The position numbers and the translations under genes are program-made. A stretch of 64,000 bases of DNA from Paraburkholderia caffeinilytica. GTDB lineage: Bacteria; Pseudomonadota; Gammaproteobacteria; Burkholderiales; Burkholderiaceae. Where the stretch lies: contig NZ_CP031467.1 of assembly GCF_003368325.1 (NCBI RefSeq), forward strand, positions 2,418,001 to 2,482,000, written 5' to 3'. Positions 18,361 through 30,368 of the stretch are shown piece by piece (position 1 is the stretch's first letter; every line of letters starts with the position of its first letter). The notes beneath the pieces are model-generated. The model was not told the DNA's origin, did not search any database, and worked only from the letters and a program-made list of their open reading frames with translations.

Positions 18361-18517
18361 ACGATTCTCTCCGTTGACGATTGCAATTGGATAAGCCGAC
18401 GCGTTTTGGCCGCGTCTGGCGGGTTGATGCCGTTTCAGTCTACAAAGCCGAAAATTACACTGCCGCAAATATTCAGCCTAGCGTGCCCGATATAGTAGGT
18501 TGCCCGCCCCGCAAGGC

Positions 18518-21235
<2,718 letters not shown>

Positions 21236-21280
21236 GGCGTAGGTGCGGTTCGGTTGCGTGCGTTCAGTTGCGTACGGTTA

Positions 21281-21320
21281 CGTGTGATTGCATGCGATCG
21301 CGTGTGATTGCGTGCGTCGG
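21281..21320. repeat. 20-bp imperfect tandem duplication between the metH genes
   Basis: Units 21281-21300 and 21301-21320 share CGTGTGATTGC and differ at a few later positions. They lie in the 129-bp spacer between the two metH parts. Confidence 0.65.
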
Positions 21321-21364
21321 GTTCGATCGCGAAAGCGCGGCGGGTCAGGAGCGAGCCGCCGGAC

Positions 21365-22435
21365 TCAGGCTGCGTCGCGGTATTGAGTCGGCCATTGGCG
21401 CGGCTTCACTTCGGCCAGTGCCTTGGCAATCGCCGCAATATGCTCCGGCGTCGTGCCGCAGCAGCCGCCGGCGATATTCACGAGGCCCGCCTGCGCGAAC
21501 TCCTTTAGCAATCCCGACGTATCCGCCGGCAATTCGTCGAAGCCGGTATCGCTCATCGGATTCGGCAAGCCCGCGTTCGGATAGCACGACACATAGGTGT
21601 CGCACAGCTTCGCCAGTTCGGCGATGTATGGACGCATCAGCGCCGCGCCCAATGCACAGTTCAAACCGAAGGTGAGCGGTTTGGCGTGGCGCAGCGAGTT
21701 CCAGAAGGCCTCGACGGTTTGTCCCGAGAGAATCCGGCCCGATGCGTCAGTGACGGTGCCCGAAATCATGATCGGCAGACGCTCGCCGGTGTCTTCGAAC
21801 AGTTCGTCCAGCGCGAACAGCGCGGCCTTGGCGTTGAGCGTGTCGAAAATCGTTTCGACGAGGAACAGGTCGCAGCCGCCGTCGAGCAAGGCCTTTGCCT
21901 GCTCGTAGTACGCCGCGCGCAGTTCGTCGAACGTCACGTTGCGGGCGCCCGGATCGTTCACGTCAGGGGAAATGCTTGCTGTCTTCGGCGTCGGTCCGAT
22001 CGCGCCGGCGACGAAGCGCGGCTTGTCGGGCGTCGAGTACTTGTTGCAGGCAGCGCGCGCCAGCTTCGCCGATTCGAGATTCATCTCGATGGCGAGATTT
22101 TCCATGCCGTAGTCGGCCTGCGCAACGGTGGTCGCGCCGAACGTGTTGGTCTCGATGATGTCGGCGCCCGCCGCGAGATACTGCTCGTGAATCTCGCCGA
22201 TGATCTGCGGCTGCGTGATCGACAGCAACTCGTTGTTGCCCTTGATGTCGCGCCCGTAGTCCTTGAAGCGCTCGCCACGATAGCGGGCTTCGTCGAGCTT
22301 GTAGCGCTGGATCATCGTGCCCATTGCGCCGTCCAGAATCAGGATGCGCGACTTGAGCAGCGCGGGCAGCGCCGTGCCGCGCGTGTAGGCGGCGTCGGGA
22401 CGGACTGGCGTGGCGGATTGAGCAGGCTGGTTCAT
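21365..22435 (-). CDS. metH: Methionine synthase, homocysteine-binding module
   Basis: A 356-residue homocysteine S-methyltransferase domain corresponding to the N-terminal module of Met[11 protein letters not shown] lies near 34-43. The zinc-binding cysteines are seen as NCALG (about 255) and [10 protein letters not shown] (about 324-333). It activates homocysteine for attack on methylcobalamin carried by the downstream protein. The 129-bp gap to the second part has no terminator, so cotranscription is likely. No cobalamin or SAH riboswitch was recognised in the leader. Confidence 0.96.
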   Translation of the reverse strand: MNQPAQSATPVRPDAAYTRGTALPALLKSRILILDGAMGTMIQRYKLDEARYRGERFKDYGRDIKGNNELLSITQPQIIGEIHEQYLAAGADIIETNTFGATTVAQADYGMENLAIEMNLESAKLARAACNKYSTPDKPRFVAGAIGPTPKTASISPDVNDPGARNVTFDELRAAYYEQAKALLDGGCDLFLVETIFDTLNAKAALFALDELFEDTGERLPIMISGTVTDASGRILSGQTVEAFWNSLRHAKPLTFGLNCALGAALMRPYIAELAKLCDTYVSCYPNAGLPNPMSDTGFDELPADTSGLLKEFAQAGLVNIAGGCCGTTPEHIAAIAKALAEVKPRQWPTQYRDAA

Positions 22436-22476
22436 GGCGGACGAGGGCTTGCGCCGGCTTTTTCGGGAAACCTGTC

Positions 22477-22482
22477 ATTGTA
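22477..22482 (-). promoter_or_regulatory. Candidate -10 element of metH
   Basis: TACAAT on the minus strand, 42 bp upstream of the metH ATG. A matching -35 is poor, so this is only a likely -10. Confidence 0.3.
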
Positions 22483-22578
22483 GCCGCAGTGGGGCGGTTC
22501 CGCCGGGCGCACGCCGGGCAGGCGGATGCGCGTGCCGCGGCATCGGTGGTTGTGGCTCCGGCTGCGACGGAAACGATA

Positions 22579-22620
22579 GCGGAAACGACGACAGCGGAAA
22601 CAACAACAGCGGAAACAAAA
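22579..22620. repeat. 15-bp tandem repeats upstream of metH
   Basis: Three units start at 22579, 22594 and 22609, each beginning GCGGAAACRA. They lie between the terminator of the DUF3567 gene and the metH promoter region. The 308-bp gap holds these repeats, the terminator and a candidate -10, and no gene. Confidence 0.75.
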
Positions 22621-22651
22621 CGGCCCAGTCAGGTGAAAGCCTGCTGGGCCG
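22612..22651 (-). terminator. Terminator of the DUF3567 gene
   Basis: Minus strand: a GC-rich stem of about 12 bp with one bulge (22651-22640 with 22633-22621), hexanucleotide loop, then TTTTGTTT. It separates the DUF3567 transcript from metH. Confidence 0.8.
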
Positions 22652-22743
22652 CGTTACTTCTACTGACCGCCTTATAAAGGCCGCCGGCTGAGCCGGTCGG
22701 CGCGGTCGATGGTTGTCGCCAAACCGTTACGTTAGACCTTCAG

Positions 22744-23001
22744 TTAGTGAAGAATCACCGGTTGATGCATCAGGCTGTCGAATTGCCCGAGGAATTCGTC
22801 TACCTCATCCAGCGACGGTTCCTCTTCGATCAGCTTTTGCACATGCTCGCGGAAACGCGCTGCCATTGCACCGTCAATGTAGATTTCGCGCTGCATGTTC
22901 TTGTCGACGATCTCGTAGCCGCCCGATTTCATGGCCAGCGGGCCTTCCTGCGGCGGAAACTCGACGACACAATAGTTGGGGCTGTTATAGATCATTTGCA
23001 T
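22744..23001 (-). CDS. DUF3567 family protein
   Basis: An 85-residue protein beginning MQMIYNSPNYCVVEFP and rich in acidic residues toward the C-terminus, matching the DUF3567 family of beta-proteobacteria. The function is unknown. AGGAG precedes the ATG by 7 bp and a rho-independent terminator follows at 22612, so it is probably monocistronic. Confidence 0.85.
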   Translation of the reverse strand: MQMIYNSPNYCVVEFPPQEGPLAMKSGGYEIVDKNMQREIYIDGAMAARFREHVQKLIEEEPSLDEVDEFLGQFDSLMHQPVILH

Positions 23002-23119
23002 GGCGACACTCCTTATTTCCGTTGGCTCCTGGCCATTCCTGCGCCATAGGTGGAGCTTGTGGTGTGGAATTCAAGGGGTGGGTCCGGATTGACGCTTGTA
23101 AAAGTTCCGAACCTACCGG

Positions 23120-23908
23120 TTAGACCGGCTTTCCAAGAAACGTTTCAAGCAGTGCAGCAAAACGGTGAGATTGCTCGATGGGTGCAAGATGCGCGGCCTC
23201 GAGCACTTCGAACTGCGCGCCTTGGATGGCGTCTGCTATTGCCTGCGTAACAGCAGGTGGCGTGCCCGTGTCGTGGCGGCCTCCCACGGCCAACGTCGGG
23301 CAACGTATTGCTCCCAGCTTACCGCGTAGATCGAAATCGCGCAGGGCTTCGCATGCCATTGCGTAGCCTTCTGGCAACGTATGGCTCATCACCTCCCGGA
23401 TCTGCTCGACAGCTTCGGGGTGCGCTGCCTGAAAATCGGGCGTGAGCCAGCGGCTCAGCGTCGCGGGCACCAGCGATGCCATACCCTCCGTGCGCGCCAT
23501 CGCCGCGCGTTGATCCCATAGCGCGCGGCCTTCGGGCAGCGTGCCGCCCGTGGTGTCGGCAAGGGTCAGCGTGTCGACGCGTGACGGGTGGTCCAGCGCG
23601 AATTGCTGCGCGATCATGCCGCCCATCGACATGCCGACAAGATGCGTGGTGGGTGCGCCGAGCGCATCGAGCAGCGCGGCGAGATCGCGGGACAGATCGG
23701 CGATGCCGAACGGCTCGCTCGATACCGCGGTCTTGCCGTGGCCGCGCAGGTCATAGCGCAACACGGTGTACGTGTCGCGGAAATAGCCGGCCAGTTGGTC
23801 CCAAACAGACAGATCGCCGCCGAGCTGGTGAACGAACGTCAGCCACGGGCCGCCGCCTTCATTGCTCAGGACATAGCGCGTTTCGACACCGTTGATTTTC
23901 ACTTGCAT
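23120..23908 (-). CDS. Alpha/beta hydrolase, 3-oxoadipate enol-lactonase-like
   Basis: A 262-residue hydrolase resembling PcaD. The nucleophile elbow is GMSMGG (Ser94), the RYDLRGHGKT motif lies at 51-60 and the catalytic His is in EAAHLAP near 240. AAGGAG precedes the ATG by 6 bp. PcaD opens beta-ketoadipate enol-lactone in protocatechuate degradation, but no other pca gene is nearby and the gene stands alone, so another ester or lactone substrate is possible. Confidence 0.85.
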   Translation of the reverse strand: MQVKINGVETRYVLSNEGGGPWLTFVHQLGGDLSVWDQLAGYFRDTYTVLRYDLRGHGKTAVSSEPFGIADLSRDLAALLDALGAPTTHLVGMSMGGMIAQQFALDHPSRVDTLTLADTTGGTLPEGRALWDQRAAMARTEGMASLVPATLSRWLTPDFQAAHPEAVEQIREVMSHTLPEGYAMACEALRDFDLRGKLGAIRCPTLAVGGRHDTGTPPAVTQAIADAIQGAQFEVLEAAHLAPIEQSHRFAALLETFLGKPV

Positions 23909-24073
23909 GCGGGCTCCTTGAAGGGGGACGCAGTGGGAAGAGCGGTTTGCGCGTGCTTCTCCCGCCTTCACTATACCTACGTGACGTGGCGGCCGCGCGA
24001 ACGGTTGCCGTTCACGTGCGAGCGAGTTCCGTCGTGGAAGTTTCAGCGACCTGTTCGAGACCCCTGCCCGGGT

Positions 24074-25480
24074 TCAAGGTTTTTCGGGCGCGTTGCCGGG
24101 AACGGTCGAATTGACCGAGGGGGTGGTTTCGGGCGCCATGGCGGGTGCGTTGGCCGGTGCTTTGGCGGGTGACGGGTCTGCCGGATTGTCAGGCGAGGTA
24201 TTGCCAGCGCTATTTGTTCCGATAGAACCGCGAGAGCCGCCAGCGCTATTAGTGCCGCTGGCGCTACTTGAGCTGCCAGCGCCATTTGTTCCGTTAGCAC
24301 CGTTAGCACCACTTGAGCCGCTCGAGCCGCCGGCACTGTCGGCCGGATTGCCGGCGCCGTCTGCATTGAGCTTACCGCGCCACACCAGTTCGAATTGCGT
24401 GCCGTTCGGCTCGGTCTGCATGATTCGCGCGGGCAGCCAGCCAAGCGACGGCGCAAGCCAAACGTCGATGCGGCGCAGATCGCCGTCATGACGAGGCAAG
24501 CGTTTGAAGTGACGCGTCTCGAGGTATCCCTGGGCGGTGCGAATGGTTTCGTCGCCGATTGTCTCGATCGGCCAGTTCTCGCCGCTGTCGTTATCGACCA
24601 CGAAGAATTGCCGCGTCACACCGGGCTTATAGGCGGCCGGGTCGCCGCGCACCAGGCTGGCGAGTTGCATCACCACGCTGAAACGGTCTTGCGCGCCGTC
24701 GGACAGCGGCAGCGTGGCCGGCGTACGCGTGAAGGCGATCTTTTTGTCGCTGCGATTGAAGATCGCCACGTCTTCCGGACGACGGCCGCGCTTTTCGATG
24801 TACTGGTCCGGCGCGAGGCCGAAGGCGTCGATGCGGCCATGGCTCGAATACACGAACGTGCCGACGAACGGCAACGGCACGGAGACGACCATCTCGTAAC
24901 TCTGTGCGTTGCTGGTCCAGTGGATGGTGCCGGGCTGATTGCGTACGCCGTTGTAGAAAGTGTCGTACTGCAGTTCACCAGACGGCGGAACGGAGAATTT
25001 CACGCCCGCTGAAGCTTGGGGCGCGCTCGCGGCGGCGGGGGCGCTGGCCGTGCCGGCGGCGGTTGAGCTGGCATTGGCGTTGGCATCGGGATGGCTCGCC
25101 GCCGGCGTTGCGCTCGCCGCGGCATCCGATGCGGCTGCGGCCGCGGGTGCCTGCTTAGCCGGCTGAGTCGCCGTCAACACGTGTTCGCGCGGCTTGCTCG
25201 CAACGGCCTTATGCGCCGGCGCCGACGTTGCAGCTTGTGGCGCTTCGGCAGCGGGTTTGCGCTCGACACGCTCGGGTGTCAGCAGCGCGACCTGCACGGG
25301 GACGCGTTCGTTGTCAGACGGATTCAGCGTTGCGCGGTTGCGCTCGACCCATTGCGCCGCAATCCAGTGCAGGACGGCCACCGCCAGCAGAACCGCAAGC
25401 CATCGCCCCACCCGCAAACCGGCACGCGGCCCGACGGGCGGCATGCGATCAGAGCGGCGAGTGGCGGAAGGTGAGGACAT
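24074..25480 (-). CDS. DUF3108 protein with low-complexity C-terminal tail
   Basis: A 468-residue protein with a basic N-terminus, one signal-anchor helix (about 25-42, WLAVLLAVAVLHWIAAQWV), an Ala/Pro-rich linker to about residue 155, and a DUF3108 domain (about 160-375) containing the PFVGTFVYSSHGRIDAFGLAP segment. The last 90 residues are Gly/Ser/Asn/Ala-rich and then Pro/Ala-rich, encoded by degenerate repeats. DUF3108 proteins are envelope proteins of unknown role. A periplasmic location tethered to the inner membrane is expected. Confidence 0.82.
   Translation of the reverse strand: MSSPSATRRSDRMPPVGPRAGLRVGRWLAVLLAVAVLHWIAAQWVERNRATLNPSDNERVPVQVALLTPERVERKPAAEAPQAATSAPAHKAVASKPREHVLTATQPAKQAPAAAAASDAAASATPAASHPDANANASSTAAGTASAPAAASAPQASAGVKFSVPPSGELQYDTFYNGVRNQPGTIHWTSNAQSYEMVVSVPLPFVGTFVYSSHGRIDAFGLAPDQYIEKRGRRPEDVAIFNRSDKKIAFTRTPATLPLSDGAQDRFSVVMQLASLVRGDPAAYKPGVTRQFFVVDNDSGENWPIETIGDETIRTAQGYLETRHFKRLPRHDGDLRRIDVWLAPSLGWLPARIMQTEPNGTQFELVWRGKLNADGAGNPADSAGGSSGSSGANGANGTNGAGSSSSASGTNSAGGSRGSIGTNSAGNTSPDNPADPSPAKAPANAPAMAPETTPSVNSTVPGNAPEKP
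24203..24293. repeat. Degenerate repeats in the tail of the DUF3108 gene
   Basis: Three similar 19-mers starting GCCAGCGC begin at 24203, 24238 and 24275. On the coding strand they encode Gly-Thr-Asn-Ser/Gly-Ala-Gly segments of the low-complexity tail. Such repeats are prone to length change. Confidence 0.6.
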
Positions 25481-25653
25481 GGGCGAATGAATTTGAACGA
25501 ATGGACGGCAACGGGATCGGCGGGGCACATCCAGAGTCCCAGCACAGCGGTAACGGTGGAAGGGTGGACAGGTGAAAGCCGCCCGAGCCAGACGCTGAAC
25601 GGGTTCGACCACCTGGCGGCGAGCGATGTTCCTGAATTCAGCTCATTGGCGTG

Positions 25654-26559
25654 TCAGCGTGGCGTCGCACTATACCCGAGCTCATACGAAAGTTTTTGCG
25701 CACATTCGCGCAGCGCCATATCGATTTCACCGCCCCAGCGGATATCGAACGCGCCTTCGTGGCCGAGCGCGATCAGGCCGAGCGCGAGATCGCCGGTGGA
25801 GTCGAAGACCGGCATGCAGAACGCGTGGATGGTCGGCAGCAACATGCCTTCCACGCGCGCTGCCTCGTGCTGCCGCACCTCCGCCAGCACCCGCTCGACC
25901 TCGTCCCGCGTGCGCGGCCCGCCCATGTGCGACGAGCGGCGCGAATCGGCCAGTTCGCGCTCCAGCATCGCGGCGGTCTTGCTCGCCGGGAGATAGGCGG
26001 CGAACAGCAGACCGGTGGCGGAACTAAGCAGCGGCATCACGTCGCCGAGCTTGAGCGACGCCTTGGCGGGATGACTCGACTCCATCCAATGGACCATCGT
26101 CGGTCCCTGATTGCCCCACACCGCGATGCCCACCGTCAGATCGAGCCGGTCGCGCAGTTCGGCGAGCGCGATGCGCGCGAGCTTCACGCCGTCGACACGG
26201 GCAAGCCGCGCAAGCCCCAGTTGCAACGCGAAACCGCCCAGTTCGTAGCGGCCCGACAGGGGATCCTGCGCCACCACGCCAAGGCGCAGGAAACTCACCA
26301 GATAGCGGTGCGCTTTCGCCGGACTCATGCCGGCACGCTGCGCCAGATCGCGCAGCATCATCGCGCGCGGTTCGTGGGTCAGCACCTCGAGCAATCTGAA
26401 ACCGACTTCGATCGACTGGATGCCGGAACGCAGTTTCTCCTCGCCGGCCTCGACGCTTTCGTCGTCGGATTCGGGCGCTTCGGGTGCTTCGAACGGTTCC
26501 GGCGGTTCAGTGGAGTCGGAGTCGGTACGGATCGCGCCGGGGCGCACAATTGAAGGCAT
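25654..26559 (-). CDS. IclR-family transcriptional regulator
   Basis: A 301-residue IclR-type regulator. An unusual acidic, proline-rich extension of about 40 residues precedes the winged helix (about 45-110, with LRDLAQRAGMSPAKAHRYL) and the C-terminal effector domain (about 125-295). It is divergent from a fumarylacetoacetase-family gene with 168 bp between the starts, the usual arrangement of an IclR regulator and its target. The effector is unknown. Confidence 0.9.
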   Translation of the reverse strand: MPSIVRPGAIRTDSDSTEPPEPFEAPEAPESDDESVEAGEEKLRSGIQSIEVGFRLLEVLTHEPRAMMLRDLAQRAGMSPAKAHRYLVSFLRLGVVAQDPLSGRYELGGFALQLGLARLARVDGVKLARIALAELRDRLDLTVGIAVWGNQGPTMVHWMESSHPAKASLKLGDVMPLLSSATGLLFAAYLPASKTAAMLERELADSRRSSHMGGPRTRDEVERVLAEVRQHEAARVEGMLLPTIHAFCMPVFDSTGDLALGLIALGHEGAFDIRWGGEIDMALRECAQKLSYELGYSATPR

Positions 26560-26727
26560 GAGCGAGGCGCTGAAGCGCGTTTAAAGACAGTGAGAAAGGC
26601 GTTGAACCGGGGCCGACGACCGTGCCGCCACGTTGCGCAAACCGCCGCTGGGCAACGGCACTTGGGCCGCGCCGATTCACCATCGTAGAATAGATTCCCT
26701 CTATCGTCACTAACGGTTCACTCCTCT

Positions 26728-27711
26728 ATGAAACTTGCCACGCTGAAGGACGGCACGCGCGACGGTCAGCTGATTGTCGTGTCCCGCGACCTGCACACCG
26801 CGGCCGTCGCCGACGCAATCGCGCCCACCATGCAGCGCGTGCTCGACGACTGGGCGTTCTACGCGCCGCAATTGCAGGACCTGTACGACGCGCTCAACCA
26901 GGGCCGCGCGCGCAACACCTTCCCGTTCGAGGCCAAAGAATGCATGGCGCCGCTGCCGCGTGCGTTTCAGTGGGCCGACGGTTCGTCGTACGTGAACCAT
27001 GTGGAACTGGTGCGGCGCGCACGAGGCGCGGAGATGCCGCCGGAATTCTGGACCGATCCGCTGATGTACCAGGGCGGCAGCGACGACTTCATCGGTCCGA
27101 AAGACGATGTGCTGTGCGCATCCGAAGAATTCGGCATCGACTTCGAAGCGGAAGTCGCCGTGATCACCACCGACGTGCCGATGGGCGCCACCCCCGATCA
27201 GGCGCTCAGAAGCGTGCGACTGGTGACGCTCGTCAACGACGTCTCGCTGCGCAATCTGATTCCCGCCGAACTCGCGAAGGGCTTCGGCTTTTTCCAGAGC
27301 AAGCCGGCCACCTCGTTCGCGCCGGTCGCGGTGACGCCGGACGAACTCGGCGAGAGCTGGCGCGAGGGGCGCGTGCACCGGCCGATGATCGTCCACTGGA
27401 ACAACAAGAAGGTCGGCCAGCCCGACGCCGGCACCGACATGGTGTTCCACTTCGGCCAGTTGATCTCGCACGCGGCGAAAACGCGCAACCTGCGCGCCGG
27501 CGCGATTGTCGGTTCGGGCACGGTGTCGAACAAGGATGCGAAGCGCGGCTATTGCTGTATCGCTGAGAAGCGCTGCCTCGAGACCATCGAGCACGGTGCG
27601 CCGCAAACCGGGTTCATGAAGTTTGGCGATACCGTGAAGATCGAGATGTTCGACGAAGCAGGCAAGTCGATTTTCGGTTCGATCGAGCAGGGCATCGCAC
27701 CACTGGATTGA
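26728..27711 (+). CDS. Fumarylacetoacetate hydrolase family protein
   Basis: A 327-residue FAH-fold enzyme. The metal-binding acidic residues are seen in EFGIDFEAEVAVI (about 132-144), and LRNLIPAELAKGFGFFQSKP matches the family core. The C-terminus has the AGAIVGSGTVSN motif. Members hydrolyse or decarboxylate acyl-pyruvate-type compounds. Closest by appearance are the beta-proteobacterial proteins annotated as fumarylacetoacetate hydrolase beside IclR regulators. hmgA and maiA are not adjacent, so a homogentisate role is unproven. Confidence 0.9.
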   Translation: MKLATLKDGTRDGQLIVVSRDLHTAAVADAIAPTMQRVLDDWAFYAPQLQDLYDALNQGRARNTFPFEAKECMAPLPRAFQWADGSSYVNHVELVRRARGAEMPPEFWTDPLMYQGGSDDFIGPKDDVLCASEEFGIDFEAEVAVITTDVPMGATPDQALRSVRLVTLVNDVSLRNLIPAELAKGFGFFQSKPATSFAPVAVTPDELGESWREGRVHRPMIVHWNNKKVGQPDAGTDMVFHFGQLISHAAKTRNLRAGAIVGSGTVSNKDAKRGYCCIAEKRCLETIEHGAPQTGFMKFGDTVKIEMFDEAGKSIFGSIEQGIAPLD

Positions 27712-27970
27712 CGCGCTGGTCTGGTGCGGACCGCGGCGTCGGGATCACGCCGTGTGCGCTTCGTCGCTTACGAAAGGGTTTCGCCCGATGCCGCTGCCAC
27801 GATGCGCCGTTACACTGACTGGCGCGGCGGCGGCCTCGGGATCGCGGCTGTCTGCCGATCGGGAACCGACGCAAAACTAGCGCCAAACGAACGCAAGCCC
27901 GTACGCGAGCAGTACACAAGCAGCACATCGGCGGACTATCAAAAACGAAAAACCGAGGTGAGGAGACAGC

Positions 27971-29191
27971 ATGCCGCGATTTGAATCCTTCGAACGAGGA
28001 ACCCGGCGCACCCGCACGGCGAGCGTGCGCGCAACACCATCGCGGCGCGGACTCGCCCGTCTTGCCGCCGCGCTGTGCGCTGCGCTACCCGCCATCGCCC
28101 TTGCGCAGGTGAAGATCGGCCTTGTGCTGTCGCTGACCGGGCCGGCTGCGTCACTTGGGATTCCCGCGCGCGACACCGCCACGCTGCTGCCCAAACAGAT
28201 CGGCGGCCAGAGCGTCGAATACATCGTGCTCGACGATGCGTCGGACACCACGCAGGCCGTTCAGGACACCAAGAAACTGATCGCCGAGAATCACGTCGAC
28301 GTGATCATCGGCTCGTCGATCACGCCAAATTCGCTCGCCATGATCGACGTGGTTGCCGATGGCGAAACACCCATGATCTCGCTGGCCTCGTCGGCGAAAA
28401 TCATCGAACCCGTGGATGCGAAACGTCATTGGGTATTCAAAACCCCGCAGACCGACGCGATGATGGCCTCGGCGATCGCCGGACACGCCAGCACGCGCGG
28501 CGTCAAAACGATCGCGTTCATCGGCCAGGCCGACGCGCTCGGCGAAACCTTCTACGCCGAAGTCGCGAAGTTCGCGCAACTGCATCACATCGACGTAGTG
28601 GCGAGCGAGCGCTTCAATCGCACCGATCCGAGCGTGACCGGCCAGGTCCTGAAAATTCTCGCGACCCATCCGGATGCGGTGGTGGTCGGCGCAGCCGGCA
28701 CGCCCGCCGCGCTGCCGCCGAAGACGCTCAGGGAACGCGGCTACCAAGGGCTGATCTATCACAATCATGGCGTCGGCAACAACGACTTCCTGCGGGTGTG
28801 CGGCGCCGACTGCAACGGCACGTTCCTGCCCGCGAGCCCGGTGCTGGTCGCCGCGCAACTGCCGGCGGATCATCCGGCCAAACGCCTCGCGCTCGACTAC
28901 ATCGCGCGCTTCGAGGCCTTGCGCGGACCGGGCAGCGTGTCGGCGTTCGGCTCGTACACGTGGGACGCCGGCATGCTGCTCAGCAGCGCGGTACCGATCG
29001 CGCTTAAAGCGGCCGCGCCCGGCACGCCGGAATTTCGCCGTGCGTTGCGCGATGCGCTGGAAGCAACGCGCGGTCTCGCGGACACGAACGGCGTCGTCAA
29101 CATGAGCGCCACGGATCACCTCGGACTCGATCAACGGGCGCGTGTGATGGTCGAAATCAAGAATGTGAAGTGGGTTTATCAGCCGCATTGA
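27971..29191 (+). CDS. Branched-chain amino acid-type ABC binding protein
   Basis: A 406-residue LivK-type periplasmic binding protein (family 6). A long Arg-rich N-terminus (about 1-28, perhaps Tat-like but without a clear twin-Arg consensus) precedes the hydrophobic segment and cleavage at about Ala45. The mature part starts VKIGLVLSLTGPAASLG, typical of the family. GAGGAG precedes the ATG by 6 bp. No permease or ATPase adjoins it. Orphan LivK-like proteins often bind aromatic or organic acids, so the ligand is uncertain. Confidence 0.87.
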   Translation: MPRFESFERGTRRTRTASVRATPSRRGLARLAAALCAALPAIALAQVKIGLVLSLTGPAASLGIPARDTATLLPKQIGGQSVEYIVLDDASDTTQAVQDTKKLIAENHVDVIIGSSITPNSLAMIDVVADGETPMISLASSAKIIEPVDAKRHWVFKTPQTDAMMASAIAGHASTRGVKTIAFIGQADALGETFYAEVAKFAQLHHIDVVASERFNRTDPSVTGQVLKILATHPDAVVVGAAGTPAALPPKTLRERGYQGLIYHNHGVGNNDFLRVCGADCNGTFLPASPVLVAAQLPADHPAKRLALDYIARFEALRGPGSVSAFGSYTWDAGMLLSSAVPIALKAAAPGTPEFRRALRDALEATRGLADTNGVVNMSATDHLGLDQRARVMVEIKNVKWVYQPH

Positions 29192-29292
29192 AATTGCGCT
29201 GGTTTTGCGCCGATATAGCGCGGAAGGCACCGGATGTGCCCTTAGGTTAGGGCGTCGGTTTCAAAGACGTACCCATGGACGGATTGCTCATC

Positions 29293-30189
29293 ATGTCTCA
29301 GGCACCACACAGTAACGACGCGTTTTATGCGCACTACCACTCGCTGCAATTGCATCGCCATCCGCATGGCGTGCTCGAAGTCGTGATGAGCGGCGAGGGC
29401 GTGAATAAAAGCGGACTTGCCACCGCCAATGCACGGATGCACTTCGAACTCGCCGAGATCTGGCGCGACATCGATCGGGATCCCGACACGCGCGTCGCGA
29501 TCATTCGCGGCGAGGGCCGGGGCTTTTCGGCCGGTGGCGACCTGCAGCTGGTCGAAGACATGGCGACCGATTTCGACGTCCGGGCGCGCGTGTGGCGCGA
29601 GGCGCGCGACCTCGTCTATAACGTGATCAATTGCAGCAAGCCGATCGTTTCGGCGATGCACGGGCCGGCGGTCGGCGCGGGGCTGGTGGCCGGACTGCTC
29701 GCCGATATTTCGATCGCGACGAAGTCGGCGCGCATTATCGACGGCCATACGCGTCTGGGCGTGGCCGCCGGCGATCACGCGGCGATCGTCTGGCCGCTTC
29801 TGTGCGGCATGGCGAAGGCCAAGTACTACCTGCTGCTGTGCGAGCCGGTGAGCGGCGAGGAGGCTGAGCGGATCGGCCTCGTGTCGCTTGCCGTCGATGA
29901 AAACGATCTGCGGCCCAAGGCGTTCGAAGTCGCGCACAAACTGGCCGGCGGCTCGCAAACGGCGATTCGCTGGACCAAGTACGCGCTGAACAACTGGCTG
30001 CGCTCGGCGGGGCCGGCGTTCGATACGTCGCTGGCACTGGAATTCATGGGTTTCGCCGGACCGGATGTGCGCGAAGGCGTGAACTCGCTGCGCGAGCGGC
30101 GCGCGCCGGATTTTGGCGGCGCTGACCCGTGGAGTGGACCGCCGCGGCAGACGCCAGGCGGCGGCGCATCGGGCGGTGGGCGCTCCTGA
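29293..30189 (+). CDS. Enoyl-CoA hydratase/isomerase family protein
   Basis: A 298-residue crotonase-fold protein. The oxyanion-hole loops are seen as [11 protein letters not shown] (about 75-85) and [20 protein letters not shown] (about 122-141). The last 20 residues are Gly/Pro-rich and beyond the fold. An ATG at 29275 would add six residues; the ATG at 29293 has GGA nine bases upstream and gives the more typical MSQ start. It follows the LivK-like gene by about 100 bp. Hydratase activity on an unknown enoyl-CoA is likely. Confidence 0.87.
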   Translation: MSQAPHSNDAFYAHYHSLQLHRHPHGVLEVVMSGEGVNKSGLATANARMHFELAEIWRDIDRDPDTRVAIIRGEGRGFSAGGDLQLVEDMATDFDVRARVWREARDLVYNVINCSKPIVSAMHGPAVGAGLVAGLLADISIATKSARIIDGHTRLGVAAGDHAAIVWPLLCGMAKAKYYLLLCEPVSGEEAERIGLVSLAVDENDLRPKAFEVAHKLAGGSQTAIRWTKYALNNWLRSAGPAFDTSLALEFMGFAGPDVREGVNSLRERRAPDFGGADPWSGPPRQTPGGGASGGGRS

Positions 30190-30368
30190 AACCGAAGACC
30201 GGCGCGAAATTGCGCAAAGCCTTGCCGGCCGGCCCGTGAGGTGCTGCGCGAGCGGGACGGACGGTAGCCCAAACTAAGCATGGTTCACAGCGCCACGCGC
30301 GGTATGATCGAATCAAACGCGCGCGGGATGGCGCTATTTCCTTCCCTTTATGCAGCGAGGCGACAAGC

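Noticed and set aside
22436..22743. Cobalamin or SAH riboswitch upstream of metH
   Set aside because: A fragment resembling GCCCCACTGC was noticed, but no B12 box or conserved SAH core with matching stems could be built.
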